Below are positions 16,531-26,094 of a stretch of 64,000 nt of DNA, one piece after another. The stretch's first letter is position 1. Each line of letters opens with the position of its first letter. A program made the translations under genes and the position numbers. Origin of the DNA: UBA6163 sp041753075 (lineage in GTDB: Bacteria; Planctomycetota; Planctomycetia; Pirellulales; Pirellulaceae); NCBI GenBank assembly GCA_041753075.1, contig JBGSVE010000010.1, forward strand, positions 1 through 64,000. Reading direction: 5' to 3'. The notes below the pieces were generated by a model, which was given only the letters and a program-made list of their open reading frames with translations, made no database searches and had not been told where the DNA came from.

Positions 16531-17565
16531 ATGGTTGCACCACCAATAAAGCTGCCGGTAATCGGCGTATTTTACAATGAAACTGAACATTTAGATGGTT
16601 GGTTAAAGAGTGTCGAGCTACAGCGTTGCGATCAAATTGAACCAACTCCCTGCGTCGTTGTCAGCCATCATCCCGACTACGTTCAGCAACTAAAGGCGAT
16701 GCTGGGAGAGTTTGTCGAGGCCGGACGAGTACAAATTGAAAACGTAGCAATCCTCAGTGACAACGAAGGACCAACAAGGTCATTTAACTTAGCGGTAAAA
16801 AATTTCGTATTGAGCCGTGCCCCTGCCCCTTGGATCGCATCACTCGACCCTGACGCGAGATTCGCGCCGACCGCACTGACCGGGATGCTAGACGCAGGGC
16901 ATAGCGAAGAAGTGGGAATGATTAGCCCGATAATCTTGCAACCTCGAATCGACAATGAATTTCAAAGAGCAATTTCGAGTGATGAAATTGTTCAACAGGC
17001 TGGCCACTTTCCTTTTGAACCCTACAAACACAAGAAATTGATATCCAACTATTGGGAATCACATTTCCGCGATTGTAGCGTCGAGCAGGTAAAAGGCTTT
17101 CTTCAGAAGCATCCCGAGAGTTCGCCTTTTACGCCTTGCTTCTGCGCTTCACTTTGGCGAACCAAGATGTTCGTCGATATCGGATTGCCTGATCCGAGAC
17201 AATTTAGAACTCTCAACTGCGGGGAAATCGGGTACCGGGCACAGCTTGCTGGTTGGAAAGGTGCGTTTGCGCCGCAGGCATTTGCATTTCATGCAAACGC
17301 ATCACCGAGCGAGTACGCCGTCGGCCAGATTCAGTCAAAGCCAAAAGGTAGCGCTTGGCATTTTTATCATGCGCAAGGGTTGATCGCACTGAAGTACTTT
17401 CCAGACAATAACCTGGGCGTGTTTGCGCCTCAGCGAGATGGTCACCTTGTTCTTTGGCAAGACCATTTTGACGACCTCTGTGAAGTCGTCACTTGCAGCC
17501 GCTTCTCCAATGAGCAACGCGAAGGGCTCTTTGATCGATGGAAAGATTTTAGATTTACGCTGTAG
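16531..17565 (+). CDS. GT2-like glycosyltransferase
   Basis: The 344-residue protein has a GT-A fold layout: LPVIGVFYNETEHLDGWLKSV at the N-terminus, the nucleotide-sugar region NEGPTRSFNLAVK (78-90), and a metal-binding LDPDARF (105-111) in the DxD position. A second half includes FCASLWRTKMF and an acidic GEIGYRAQLAGWKGAF (acceptor/ED-like region). No membrane segments are visible, so it is probably cytoplasmic. It is the only sugar-modifying gene between two STAND NTPases and runs opposite to both. It may be passenger cargo of the island or may modify a surface glycan. Its substrate cannot be told from sequence. Confidence 0.7.
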   Translation: MVAPPIKLPVIGVFYNETEHLDGWLKSVELQRCDQIEPTPCVVVSHHPDYVQQLKAMLGEFVEAGRVQIENVAILSDNEGPTRSFNLAVKNFVLSRAPAPWIASLDPDARFAPTALTGMLDAGHSEEVGMISPIILQPRIDNEFQRAISSDEIVQQAGHFPFEPYKHKKLISNYWESHFRDCSVEQVKGFLQKHPESSPFTPCFCASLWRTKMFVDIGLPDPRQFRTLNCGEIGYRAQLAGWKGAFAPQAFAFHANASPSEYAVGQIQSKPKGSAWHFYHAQGLIALKYFPDNNLGVFAPQRDGHLVLWQDHFDDLCEVVTCSRFSNEQREGLFDRWKDFRFTL

Positions 17566-17898
17566 CCGCCGTTCATTGCCCTGCTTACGCATTCCAATCG
17601 GCGAAGCTCCAAGAGATAAGGTACGCGGGCTCATTCTTGGAGAAACGGCGATCAACTTCAGTGCTCAGGTGGCCGAAACCGGAAACGTCGCCTGATTTTC
17701 ATGGCTGCTCCGGCTTCATCGACCGGTGCAGCGATCCGATGTCGGCACCGGAGCCGATCAGGGAATCCTATATTCCACAGGATGTGTTCCGCAATTGAAT
17801 CGTGTAGATGACGCGCCCCCGCCATTTTGCGTCCAGGAACCTTTTTTCTTCCGAGATCGCTGAATCGATTCAATTGGGAGTGCCAAACGGGCCGCTAT
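17566..17898. other. Gap between convergent genes, no clear gene
   Basis: This 333-bp stretch lies between convergent genes. A 71-codon leftward open frame (17658-17873) is rich in Arg and His and has no ribosome binding site or known motif, so I treat it as chance or a remnant. No clear terminator hairpin was found. Confidence 0.4.
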
Positions 17899-20800
17899 TT
17901 ACCAATGCTGCGCCAAACGCAATGGGTCGGATATACGCAGAGCCGCCTCGTATGCCACGTTCGCGACTTCGGTATTTGTAACCAGGGAGGCGATCTTTCT
18001 CAATTCAACGGCGTCCGATTTTTCGCCAACTCTGCCAAGGATGTCAGCTATCGCGACCATTCGTTTCTCATCCGCCTCGGTTGAGAGCATACTTCTCAGT
18101 GTCGCCAGGACTTCGCTCTTTGCGAAAACACCTAACCGTTCGCTTACCAGATCCGCCATTCGATACTTTGTACATTCATCAACTTTCTCATTCAGATGTG
18201 CTCGTAATACTCGGATATCACCCCGCTTGGCGAGTTCATGTTTCGCACGGTCGGATAGCATCACATCTTTTGGTGACTTTAGCTTGATATCATTTTCTGT
18301 ACCGCGAAGACTCCACCATTGTGCATACTGGTCACTAACCTCTGGACTGTTTAGGTTACCCAACAGACTCTCTAGCAGTTCGATCGTCTCCGAGTCTGTA
18401 TTTTGAGTCTTTACGTAGTCGAGGACTGGATCGATCTCGACGTCTGATCGTAACCGATTGCTACTGGAACCTCCCGCCATGAAGCAGTGCCGAGCAGAAT
18501 TGAGCAGCCACTTAACACCGCGATTTGATTGTTTGGCAAATGCGACAGCGGTTTCGACACACCTGCGAGAGCCAAGGCAAATAAGGGCGGCGACGTGTTC
18601 CTCATCACTTGTCCAGTCGATGCTTAATACCGCCTCCTCAGCGGTGTGCGTTCCGATCGTTGCGATCTGATTTGCGGCCAGGAACTTTGTATTGCCGTCT
18701 GGCACATCAGAACGCATGTATTTTATAATTGGATCGATGCTGGCGGCGTCGCGAAGGGCGATCAGTGCTTGAACGACTGACCCGATCTTCCAGCTGTCTT
18801 CCTTGCTGTAGTAGCTGGTGTCGGTCAACAACGAACGAAGATGCGGACATGCACGTGTACTTCCCATCCGCATCAGCGCAATAGCAGCTTGGTTGCATAA
18901 TTGCTTTTTTTGAAGAGCGACAATAACCATGTCTTCGACTCGCGTGTCGCGTAGATCAGCCGCGATAGAAAGCAATGACTTGTGCCCATCGACGGACTCA
19001 ATTGTAGTCCAGAGTTCCAACCAACGGTCCGCCCCAATAACTTGGCCCACGCCTCTGTAGTTCGAATACGCAAAACTGCTAAACAGACCCTGACGCACCA
19101 TCTCAGCAAACAGCTTGGGATCGTAAAGGATTCCGGCTAGGCTACACCCTGCTCTCTGTCGATCTTTATTCGACGATCGAATCAATTCGATCGAGTAGTC
19201 GACGAGCTCATTAGTTGGCTTTCGCCCGATGTGTTCCGGAAAGGGAAAGACGCAAGACCATCGATTGTATTCGTCGTTGCTAATCTCAGCGTCTCCTTTT
19301 AGATGCAGGTAGCGGTCGACAAGTTTCTTATATAGATCGAGAGCCTCCGCAGAGCCAAGGCGAAGAAGACACAGCGACTCGTAGAAGTATGGATGTTCAT
19401 TTTGAGTACGTCGTTCGATGGCTTTTATCGCCTGCGCGTCTAGCAAGTATCCACAGAGCATGATGGCTCGGCGGTAATCCTCAGATTCTGGCTGATCCAG
19501 ATGCACACTTGCAAGGTTGGAGAGCTCCATTCTTAAATCGTCTGAACTAGCGGCAAGTTCTGGTCCAAGATCGATAAAGTAGCCATCTCGCTTCAGCCAC
19601 CAAGCCTGAAAGATCTCGCCAACAAGCTCAGGTATTCCTAAGGAGATCGCCGCATGTGCTACGACAGTACGAAGACGCGGCGTAGGCTTTTCACTAATCC
19701 AGTAGCTTAAAATTGCCTCACGACTCTCTGAGCAGGGCATTCGTCCGAGAAGCTCAATGGCCAACCCGCGATCCGCTTCCATTTGCGATCGTTGCATGTG
19801 CCCGAGGCCGTTCACGACGCATCGCCGACAATCTGAGGGGTATGAGCTCAAGCCTGGCCGCATACAAACCGCGGCCATCGCGGAATCGATTCCAGCTAGA
19901 TTGGTTAAGAATGTATTTGCGAAGTAGGTATTTACAAGGTGTTCCCCTATCGGCTCAAGAATCGAAACTGATCGCGAAAATGTCATTTCAGCGATTTCGG
20001 AAGCTGCCTGCGTTGGGTCCGACTTTATCTTCTCAATCATCAACTCGGCACGGTAATAATCTAGAACGGCTTCGGTGGTGAAGCGAATCTGGTCTGAGTC
20101 TTGTGGCCTAGTTTCAAGCAGACCGCACGTGATCAGTCGTTCGACTACGGGGCCAGGAGGTCGCTGACGATCGAACCGTGGCGCCGAATCCAACTGATCA
20201 ACTTTTATCCATCCACCGTCTGCCTCATTCGATTCGCGGGCGATTACATTGAGCGCATTGTGGAGATGTTCTGCTGTGATACGAGCACCACTATCGGCTT
20301 CTTGTTGTAAACGACGCCAAAGCCATAATTTCAGAATAGTTGCTCTGGACGATAGCTCGGACGCAGATGTGCCCTCCGATAGCAACTCCATGGCAGATTT
20401 CGCGGCAAATGGATGCCGTAAGCTTTCTCGAACCATTGAAGGTAACATCCATAGCTCATTCGCTTGACGACCAGCGTTCTCCCAAGCAGCCGCTAGCTCA
20501 CCTGAATCGAAGAGCCCGGGAAGTTCAATACCTCGCAATGGGTCAAGCGAGCTAATCGGTTCTTCAACTCTGAGCAGCTTTGGTGCTCGCATCGCCTCGG
20601 TTTCAGAATAAACAAATAACTGCCAAGTCGCGTCCCGGCAGATCCTCCAAAATTCCTTCCGCGAAGAAGTGATCAGCACAGAAGATCTTCCCAGTTTGGA
20701 AGTTAACCAGCCGCTAATTACTCGCTGTAGGGCAGAAGCGTTCCCAGTTTCATCCAACCCATCGACCACAACGGTTAGTGGAGTCCTGCCGCTGAACCGA

Positions 20801-21681
20801 GCGGCCAAGGCTGCCTCCTCCTGCAATCTCGCGTCACCATTGATCGATCCTTGCAAGCGATCAAGAACCGCTCGGACCAAGCTAAATTCATCGTTTAACA
20901 AGAGATCCCGGGCAAGCAGCAGCACGACCGGTGCCTGCAGCGAACTTTGCTGTGCAAAATGTGCAAGCAAACTCGTTTTGCCAAGGCCTGAGTCTGCAAC
21001 TAGGGGAATATATATCCGCTTTTCCCTCGACGAAGGCAACGAATTTACGTGCCGGAGGCAATCTTGCCAAAAGGCGAATAGGCGGCGATCTGCGTCCCGG
21101 ACAACGTAGCGCTTTGAAACATAACGATCGAGATGTTCAAGTCTCGCGACGGTTTTCGTCGTCGCTTCTTTGCAGCTTGCAGCCAGCGTTTCTATATTTA
21201 CCCTTGAGCATGGGATGCCAAGGTAGGTCCAACGTAAGTCTTGCGAAGTAGTATCAAGCTCATGGCTAATTGTGCGCCCGGAGATGATCGTCAGTTTCGC
21301 AGGAGCCGCAGCAGTTTGCGCGTCTGTAAACCAATTTAGCCCAGGTAGTTTTCTCGGAGCTTCCCTATCAATATCACGAGGCAAACCGACGAAAATCTCT
21401 TTAGCGTCGGGGGACGCGTCGCGTGCATCCTTTACATCCTGGATGACTTTCGCCCACCAAGAAGTGGCTTGTACGGTGTACTGAATTGCGATGCTGCATT
21501 GTCGCGCGGAGTCACCGACATAGGAGTCCGGTTGCCCGCGCACACTATCGCCGCGCTCGTTCCGTCCGTGTGGTGTTATTGGAAAGCAGCGAGGGTAGAT
21601 TCTGGGTATGACCTCGTCGCAAAGCGCATGAAACTCTGGATCTTTCAGACGCTGAACGGCGGTAAGTGTTGAGTCTTCCAT
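17899..21681 (-). CDS. Second Avs-like STAND NTPase with HEAT-type repeats
   Basis: A 1260-residue protein. The N-terminal 150 residues carry GQPDSYVG (49-56) and IAIQYTVQATSWWAKV (64-79), matching the D...(Q)xT/K spacing of PD-(D/E)xK-like effectors in this class, although the usual Lys is not obvious. The NTPase domain has Walker A ADSGLGKTS (229-237), Walker B VVVDGLDE (304-311) and a sensor-like ITSSRKEFW. The C-terminal 700 residues are repeated helical pairs of HEAT/Armadillo type (VIVALQKKQLCNQAAIALMRMGS; QVLIALRDAASIDPIIKYM). The architecture is that of STAND antiphage proteins. It differs from the neighbouring giant protein, so this is not a simple duplication. The effector assignment is tentative and the NTPase is secure. 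Confidence 0.75.
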   Translation of the reverse strand: MEDSTLTAVQRLKDPEFHALCDEVIPRIYPRCFPITPHGRNERGDSVRGQPDSYVGDSARQCSIAIQYTVQATSWWAKVIQDVKDARDASPDAKEIFVGLPRDIDREAPRKLPGLNWFTDAQTAAAPAKLTIISGRTISHELDTTSQDLRWTYLGIPCSRVNIETLAASCKEATTKTVARLEHLDRYVSKRYVVRDADRRLFAFWQDCLRHVNSLPSSREKRIYIPLVADSGLGKTSLLAHFAQQSSLQAPVVLLLARDLLLNDEFSLVRAVLDRLQGSINGDARLQEEAALAARFSGRTPLTVVVDGLDETGNASALQRVISGWLTSKLGRSSVLITSSRKEFWRICRDATWQLFVYSETEAMRAPKLLRVEEPISSLDPLRGIELPGLFDSGELAAAWENAGRQANELWMLPSMVRESLRHPFAAKSAMELLSEGTSASELSSRATILKLWLWRRLQQEADSGARITAEHLHNALNVIARESNEADGGWIKVDQLDSAPRFDRQRPPGPVVERLITCGLLETRPQDSDQIRFTTEAVLDYYRAELMIEKIKSDPTQAASEIAEMTFSRSVSILEPIGEHLVNTYFANTFLTNLAGIDSAMAAVCMRPGLSSYPSDCRRCVVNGLGHMQRSQMEADRGLAIELLGRMPCSESREAILSYWISEKPTPRLRTVVAHAAISLGIPELVGEIFQAWWLKRDGYFIDLGPELAASSDDLRMELSNLASVHLDQPESEDYRRAIMLCGYLLDAQAIKAIERRTQNEHPYFYESLCLLRLGSAEALDLYKKLVDRYLHLKGDAEISNDEYNRWSCVFPFPEHIGRKPTNELVDYSIELIRSSNKDRQRAGCSLAGILYDPKLFAEMVRQGLFSSFAYSNYRGVGQVIGADRWLELWTTIESVDGHKSLLSIAADLRDTRVEDMVIVALQKKQLCNQAAIALMRMGSTRACPHLRSLLTDTSYYSKEDSWKIGSVVQALIALRDAASIDPIIKYMRSDVPDGNTKFLAANQIATIGTHTAEEAVLSIDWTSDEEHVAALICLGSRRCVETAVAFAKQSNRGVKWLLNSARHCFMAGGSSSNRLRSDVEIDPVLDYVKTQNTDSETIELLESLLGNLNSPEVSDQYAQWWSLRGTENDIKLKSPKDVMLSDRAKHELAKRGDIRVLRAHLNEKVDECTKYRMADLVSERLGVFAKSEVLATLRSMLSTEADEKRMVAIADILGRVGEKSDAVELRKIASLVTNTEVANVAYEAALRISDPLRLAQHW

Positions 21682-21906
21682 CTCCGCATTCTAGCGACGG
21701 CAACGCAGTCTAGTTTAACCTAGGCCAGGACCGCTGCTGGCAAAAGGTGTTCGGGTTAGTCAGGTCAGGACCTGGCCTACGAGCAGGAAAAGGTACCGGG
21801 ACTCAATTATCGCATCGCAGTTGCTTCTTGACGATTTGGCTACGGAACACAGCGCATGCGAGATTGGATGCAATGATCCGCACCGGCGGCCGACGCCGGG
21901 GTCAAT

Positions 21907-22398
21907 TTGGCAACACGGACAAACGTTCTGACGTGTCACAATGGCTTTCGGTTGCATCGGCTTGGGCCAATTCCCGACAGCCTTAACTTGCGTCGGCGAG
22001 GCTGTGGGCCCCTGCATTGCGCGACAATGCGGCACCAACCATCGATCGTCGACATTATCGTGGACGCTGGGCTGTCTCATGATGTAGGCGGAGCTTACGA
22101 CGACCAGACGCCATTACATTTGGCTGAGTGGAACGATCATGTGGCTGTGGCTAGTAGGTTGTTGGATCGCAATGCCGACATCAACATCCGTTCGGGTAAA
22201 ATCCATCATAATTCGCCAGCTGGATGGGCCATCGTGGCTGGATCGGCGGATGTTTTCGAACTACTGATGGACCGGGGCGCCGAAGTCCTAGATTGGTTCG
22301 TCGATGACGCCGTTGCAGCAGTGGCAGGCCGCTTCGCCCCGTACAAATGCGTGCCGCAGTCAAACTACGAGCGTATTCTTCGACGACTGCGATCATGA
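21907..22398 (+). pseudogene. Ankyrin-repeat protein remnant
   Basis: Two to three ankyrin repeats are clear: GPLHCATMRHQPSIVDIIVDAGLSHD, QTPLHLAEWNDHVAVASRLLDRNADIN and SPAGWAIVAGSADVFELLMDRGAEVLD. About 30 residues follow, and the frame ends at 22398. The frame before the first repeat does not look coding, and the most coding-like upstream sequence (from an ATG at 21942) is in another frame, so the 5' part is probably lost or frameshifted. The only in-frame ATG (22027) is within the first repeat. It may have been a protein-interaction partner of the adjacent STAND gene, but nothing shows this directly. Confidence 0.55.
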
Positions 22399-22600
22399 TC
22401 TCTTGATCGCAATGAAAAAGGTGGGGCGCAGCGCAAAGGTTCGCGACCGATGCAGGGATCATGCAGAGCAGTAAGAAAGCCCTAAGGCAGCCCGCGGTAA
22501 CGACGGACGATGCCACGCGGTCCAACACAGCCGGAGCGCGACCGCCCCGATCTGACGATGCTGCCATCGATCCCATCGCTCAGTACAGTCTTGGCTGTAT

Positions 22601-22816
22601 CTAAGAGATCGCGGCAGCCAAGGGGCAAGTGGCTGTTGTGAACAGCTCTACGTTCGGACGGGTGACCAAATCATCGTAGTCTTCGTCCCCTGTCTTTTCG
22701 AAGATGGCAAGGGTGTCGTGGTTGTCAGTGTTGAGGTCAATGATCCGAATTTCGTGCACGTCGATGATCATCTCCCAAGAAATCTGAAAATTTTCTGGAT
22801 TTTTTTCTGTCATCAT
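22601..22816 (-). CDS. Small acidic hypothetical protein
   Basis: A 71-residue frame starts with two ATG codons and encodes a regular-looking acidic protein (IIDVHEIRIIDLNTD, LAIFEKTGDEDYDDLVTRP). There is no recognisable family and no good ribosome binding site. It lies in a decayed region, so it could be a fragment. Confidence 0.3.
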   Translation of the reverse strand: MMTEKNPENFQISWEMIIDVHEIRIIDLNTDNHDTLAIFEKTGDEDYDDLVTRPNVELFTTATCPLAAAIS

Positions 22817-23041
22817 AATGACTTCGAAAGAGGGTGGAAAGTATCCATGTAGTTTCGCTCACGTGAGTTAAACGTCATAGAAGTATTTGGTGCTTCACCG
22901 TATGAGGTATATTTCGAAGGTGACGGATAGGCTTCGCAGTAGTGGCAATATGTATACAAAAGCACCTGTTTTTGTAGTGTACATAAATACAAAGTTTTGA
23001 GCTAAGTCTTTATGCTGTTTCGGGTTAAGGTCGATTTTACC

Positions 23042-23091
23042 ATAGACTACAAATTGTAGTCTATTAACTACTTCGTTATCTCTCATAACGA
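23042..23091. repeat. Two adjacent perfect palindromes in AT-rich DNA
   Basis: ATAGACTACAA-A-TTGTAGTCTAT (23042-23064) is a perfect 23-bp palindrome. TCGTTAT-CTCTC-ATAACGA (23073-23091) follows nine bases later. The surrounding 22.8-23.1 kb is clearly more AT-rich than its neighbours. Possible roles are a bidirectional terminator, a binding site or the end of a former element. Confidence 0.5.
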
Positions 23092-23218
23092 GAGGGACAC
23101 AAGGTCCCACTCGATAGAGAGTGAGGGGATAACCAAAAGATCCGCGGCCTACCCCGCCTGTTCAGGGGGTAAGGTGTTTTTGAGTTCCGCGACGTGTTGC
23201 ATTTCGCCGCGACCTTGG

Positions 23219-23483
23219 TTATTTTTCCGGTACCTCGATGATCTTGGTTTTCGTGATGCGCGGATCGTCGGGATAGATCTCCCAGGCCGTGTGAAGAACA
23301 TGTCTTGACCAGCCTCACGCTCGCGAACGTCCGGGTTGTAACGTTCGTCCGTGATCTCACTTTGGCCTCGTCGGTCACGTTAAAGTTGCTCTCTTGCTGA
23401 TGAGCAGGTGTCCTGCATCGCTGACAAGCGGCATTTGACCTTTTACTGGCCTCGCCAGCTCGCCCCGTGTTGCTGCACCCCAT
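23219..23483 (-). pseudogene. Frameshifted small protein gene
   Basis: Three frames join into one sensible protein of about 88 residues: MGCSNTGRAGEASKRSNA and NFNVTDEAKV in the first, EITDERYNPDVREREAGQDMF in the second, and TAWEIYPDDPRITKTKIIEV in the third, ending in TAA at 23219-23221. The second shift looks like an AC duplication in TTCTTCACACGG. The N-terminus has a CQRC pair. The family is unknown to me. The two shifts make this a pseudogene, or alternatively sequencing errors. Confidence 0.5.
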
Positions 23484-24081
23484 GCACGCGACTGCCGCTT
23501 ACACCTATGTGCGGCGAAGCATGAACCTTACGATTAGCGTAACTTGAACAGTCGGGAGCGGATGGCAGTCGCGGAGGTACCAATTCGGCTTTGACTGAAT
23601 CCTTGCCGCTTTATCCAATTCCAGGCAATTCACACATCACGACACCACGGATTTGGCAGATCAGCTCAAAGCTCTTCATTGGCTCCTAAACGGGCCCGTG
23701 TCGCTAGAGAGCAATTCACGCAATGCCCTCTCGAACGCTGCTACACAGGCTGCCATGGGCCTCAAAACGGATTGACGCACGCGGCAAGCCATGTACTGCT
23801 CACCCCCGGCACCACTCTCAGGCTTCGCGGTCGACATCACAACGCAAATCGTGGCGGCGTGGTGTTAATTCCATTGCAGTCTGCTTCGCCAGCGAGAGCA
23901 TGCTGGCCCGCTTCCTGATGCTTAACACCTTTGGACCCAACTTCAGATGCACCAGTCTGGTATGCGCACATCCTCTGGTACGTGTCTTATACGACCGGCG
24001 AAGAATATCTGAGTTACCACTCACGGTAACGGAGATTGATGCCATCCAATATGCAAATCTAAGAGCATGGGCGACACATGA

Positions 24082-24240
24082 GTCGAACCGGAGATGTCGG
24101 CTCTGCTATTTGCTGGGGTCGTCAGTGAGCACTACAGTGCAACTGTTTGTCCATGCAGATTTTTGGCGGATCTACCCGACAGCATTGAAGAGACAGAAAT
24201 CAGACAACGTTTCGAACGATTACTCGCTTTGGCAGCTTAG
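24082..24240 (+). pseudogene. 3' end of a decayed gene
   Basis: A 52-codon open piece (EPEMSALLFAGVVSEHYSA..., ending PDSIEETEIRQRFERLLALAA) has the composition of a real protein C-terminus with an amphipathic helix. It begins right after an in-frame stop and has no start of its own. Other frames in 23.6-24.3 kb, including one of 188 codons, look non-coding. The remainder of 23484-24491 holds nothing I can identify. Confidence 0.3.
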
Positions 24241-24491
24241 GGAACGCCACCATGAAACTAAGTGCCCTAAGGTGCAGATGACAAGCTAAAGTGATTGAAA
24301 ATCGGGGCTACGCAAAACTGTCGATGCTTGGAGTGAGAAAGCCTAGACTCATGCCTCAGCAGGTGGTGATCGCTGAGATAATACGGCGAACGACATCTAT
24401 TCTTGGGCGAATTTGTTTTAGCGTAATTAAAGTCGCAATCACGGCTCAAAGCGTTTGTTACATTCGCCTACAGACGATTGACTTAGAAAGC

Positions 24492-25769
24492 CTACGAGGG
24501 GGCTGCATCGAAGACACTGATCAAGGCGGCCTGCTTGACGTCCGGAAAAAGGTGCCGATACCGACGTCTCATGGAATCCGTCGAGTGCCCAACAAATGAG
24601 TCTATAAGTCGTTGATCAATGCCCGCGCACGCGAGGTTTGAAATAAAAGTATGGCGCAGGCAATGCCAGCCTCGAATTCGGTCCCATTTGCTTTTGGCAA
24701 CCGCATGTTTGAAGTATTCGTGTGCCTGGTCAGGCGAAATTTCTGAACCTTCGATGCTGCAGAAGGCAATACGTCCACCGGGATGTCCAGCAAACCAATT
24801 CTGCATAACGGTGGTTAACATCCCGGACATCGGAACCTGACGCGTCGTACGCTGCGTGGAATCCCGTTTCTTTTCGCGAACAGTAAAGGTCTTCGTACCG
24901 AAGTCGAAGTCCGATACGCGTGCTCGAATTAGTTCGCTACGTCTCGCTCCTGTATGAGCGGCACAAACAATCATTGGGTAGACGACAGGAAACGGGTGAC
25001 TTAATGCAACGTGCGCGAGCAGGTCTTGGATTTCAGTTTTTCGCAGGTAAAGCGCATCCCATAGTTCTGAAGATTCGAACTCATCCAGACCATCGAGTTC
25101 AATTTTGCGTTCGATTTCGTCATACGTTTGAAAAGGTGGTTTCTCATCCGACTTCGGGTATCTTAGGCCGCGATTTGGAAATGTCCCAACAATCCGTGAC
25201 CGAGATTCCGCCCAGCGAAAAATGGAACCAAGTGTAACGACCTCTTTTCTTATTGTGGCTGCCGCGACAAGTCGGCGCGTGGGTTTGTCGCCATCGACTT
25301 GTGTCTTGGCGAAATACTGAGTTGGTTCCTTCGATCGCGTGGTAACGTAGCGTTGCAAATGTTCCAGCTTGAGGTCACGCAGATCGAAGTTGCCGCCACA
25401 GATTCGCAACAGGTGCTTGCTGTGGGTACTCATCGTTTTAAGTGAATTCTTCTCGATGCTGTCTGCTGGAATGTCTGCGAAAAAGTCTCGCACTATGTCA
25501 CTTAGCGGTGCGGCGTAGTTGATCTCGGGCTGTTCCGGTTTTGGCAGGTTCGCGACGTTGCCTTTCAGCAAAACAAAGTCGACAAAGTTGACACCCTCCG
25601 GGACTTGGAGGCGGCCGCGTTTAATTAGCTCAACGGTCGCTTCGATGTCTTCCAATTCGAGTTGGGCCTTTGGCCCACTTTTGGTTCGCAACGACTTTTT
25701 GAAGCGTTCGCCATTGTGCCGAATGGTAACGTGGTAGATGCCGGTCGATTCTTTTTGCAGTGACGCCAT
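24492..25769 (-). CDS. Tyrosine recombinase (integrase) of the island
   Basis: The 425-residue protein has an N-terminal arm domain typical of phage-type integrases (residues 1-55, IYHVTIRHNGERFKKSL), a core-binding domain (about 85-215) and the catalytic domain. The catalytic residues are visible as Arg in HTGARRSELIRA, HxxR in HCLRHTF, His in VGHST and the nucleophile Tyr in MRRRYRHLFP. The catalytic set appears complete. The gene ends the island next to a tRNA-Leu gene, 170 bp from its 3' end and on the same strand, which is how such integrases lie after site-specific insertion. The other attachment site was not found in the window. Confidence 0.9.
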   Translation of the reverse strand: MASLQKESTGIYHVTIRHNGERFKKSLRTKSGPKAQLELEDIEATVELIKRGRLQVPEGVNFVDFVLLKGNVANLPKPEQPEINYAAPLSDIVRDFFADIPADSIEKNSLKTMSTHSKHLLRICGGNFDLRDLKLEHLQRYVTTRSKEPTQYFAKTQVDGDKPTRRLVAAATIRKEVVTLGSIFRWAESRSRIVGTFPNRGLRYPKSDEKPPFQTYDEIERKIELDGLDEFESSELWDALYLRKTEIQDLLAHVALSHPFPVVYPMIVCAAHTGARRSELIRARVSDFDFGTKTFTVREKKRDSTQRTTRQVPMSGMLTTVMQNWFAGHPGGRIAFCSIEGSEISPDQAHEYFKHAVAKSKWDRIRGWHCLRHTFISNLACAGIDQRLIDSFVGHSTDSMRRRYRHLFPDVKQAALISVFDAAPS

Positions 25770-25939
25770 GACGTTGACTCCGCGCTAGGTAAGTTGCCAA
25801 AAACCTAGTGGTCGCACCAGGCTTGGGCCAGCTGCGCAAGACCAACGCAAAGCCAACATGTCACTTGTCTCGTCACTTGCCGAGCGGGCAAGAAGAAACG
25901 GGGTGTTCGTCCTTCGGCAAAAACCCCGTGATTTACGTA

Positions 25940-26023
<84 letters not shown>

Positions 26024-26094
26024 TCGTGCGTTTGCCGGGGCACAGCTTTCCAGAATTTTCGCCCGCCGTCAACGCCCGGTATACAATCTGGCGG

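Noticed and set aside
23723..24289. 188-codon rightward frame
   Set aside because: Its composition does not look coding and another frame in its 3' part (24082-24240) reads more like a real protein end.
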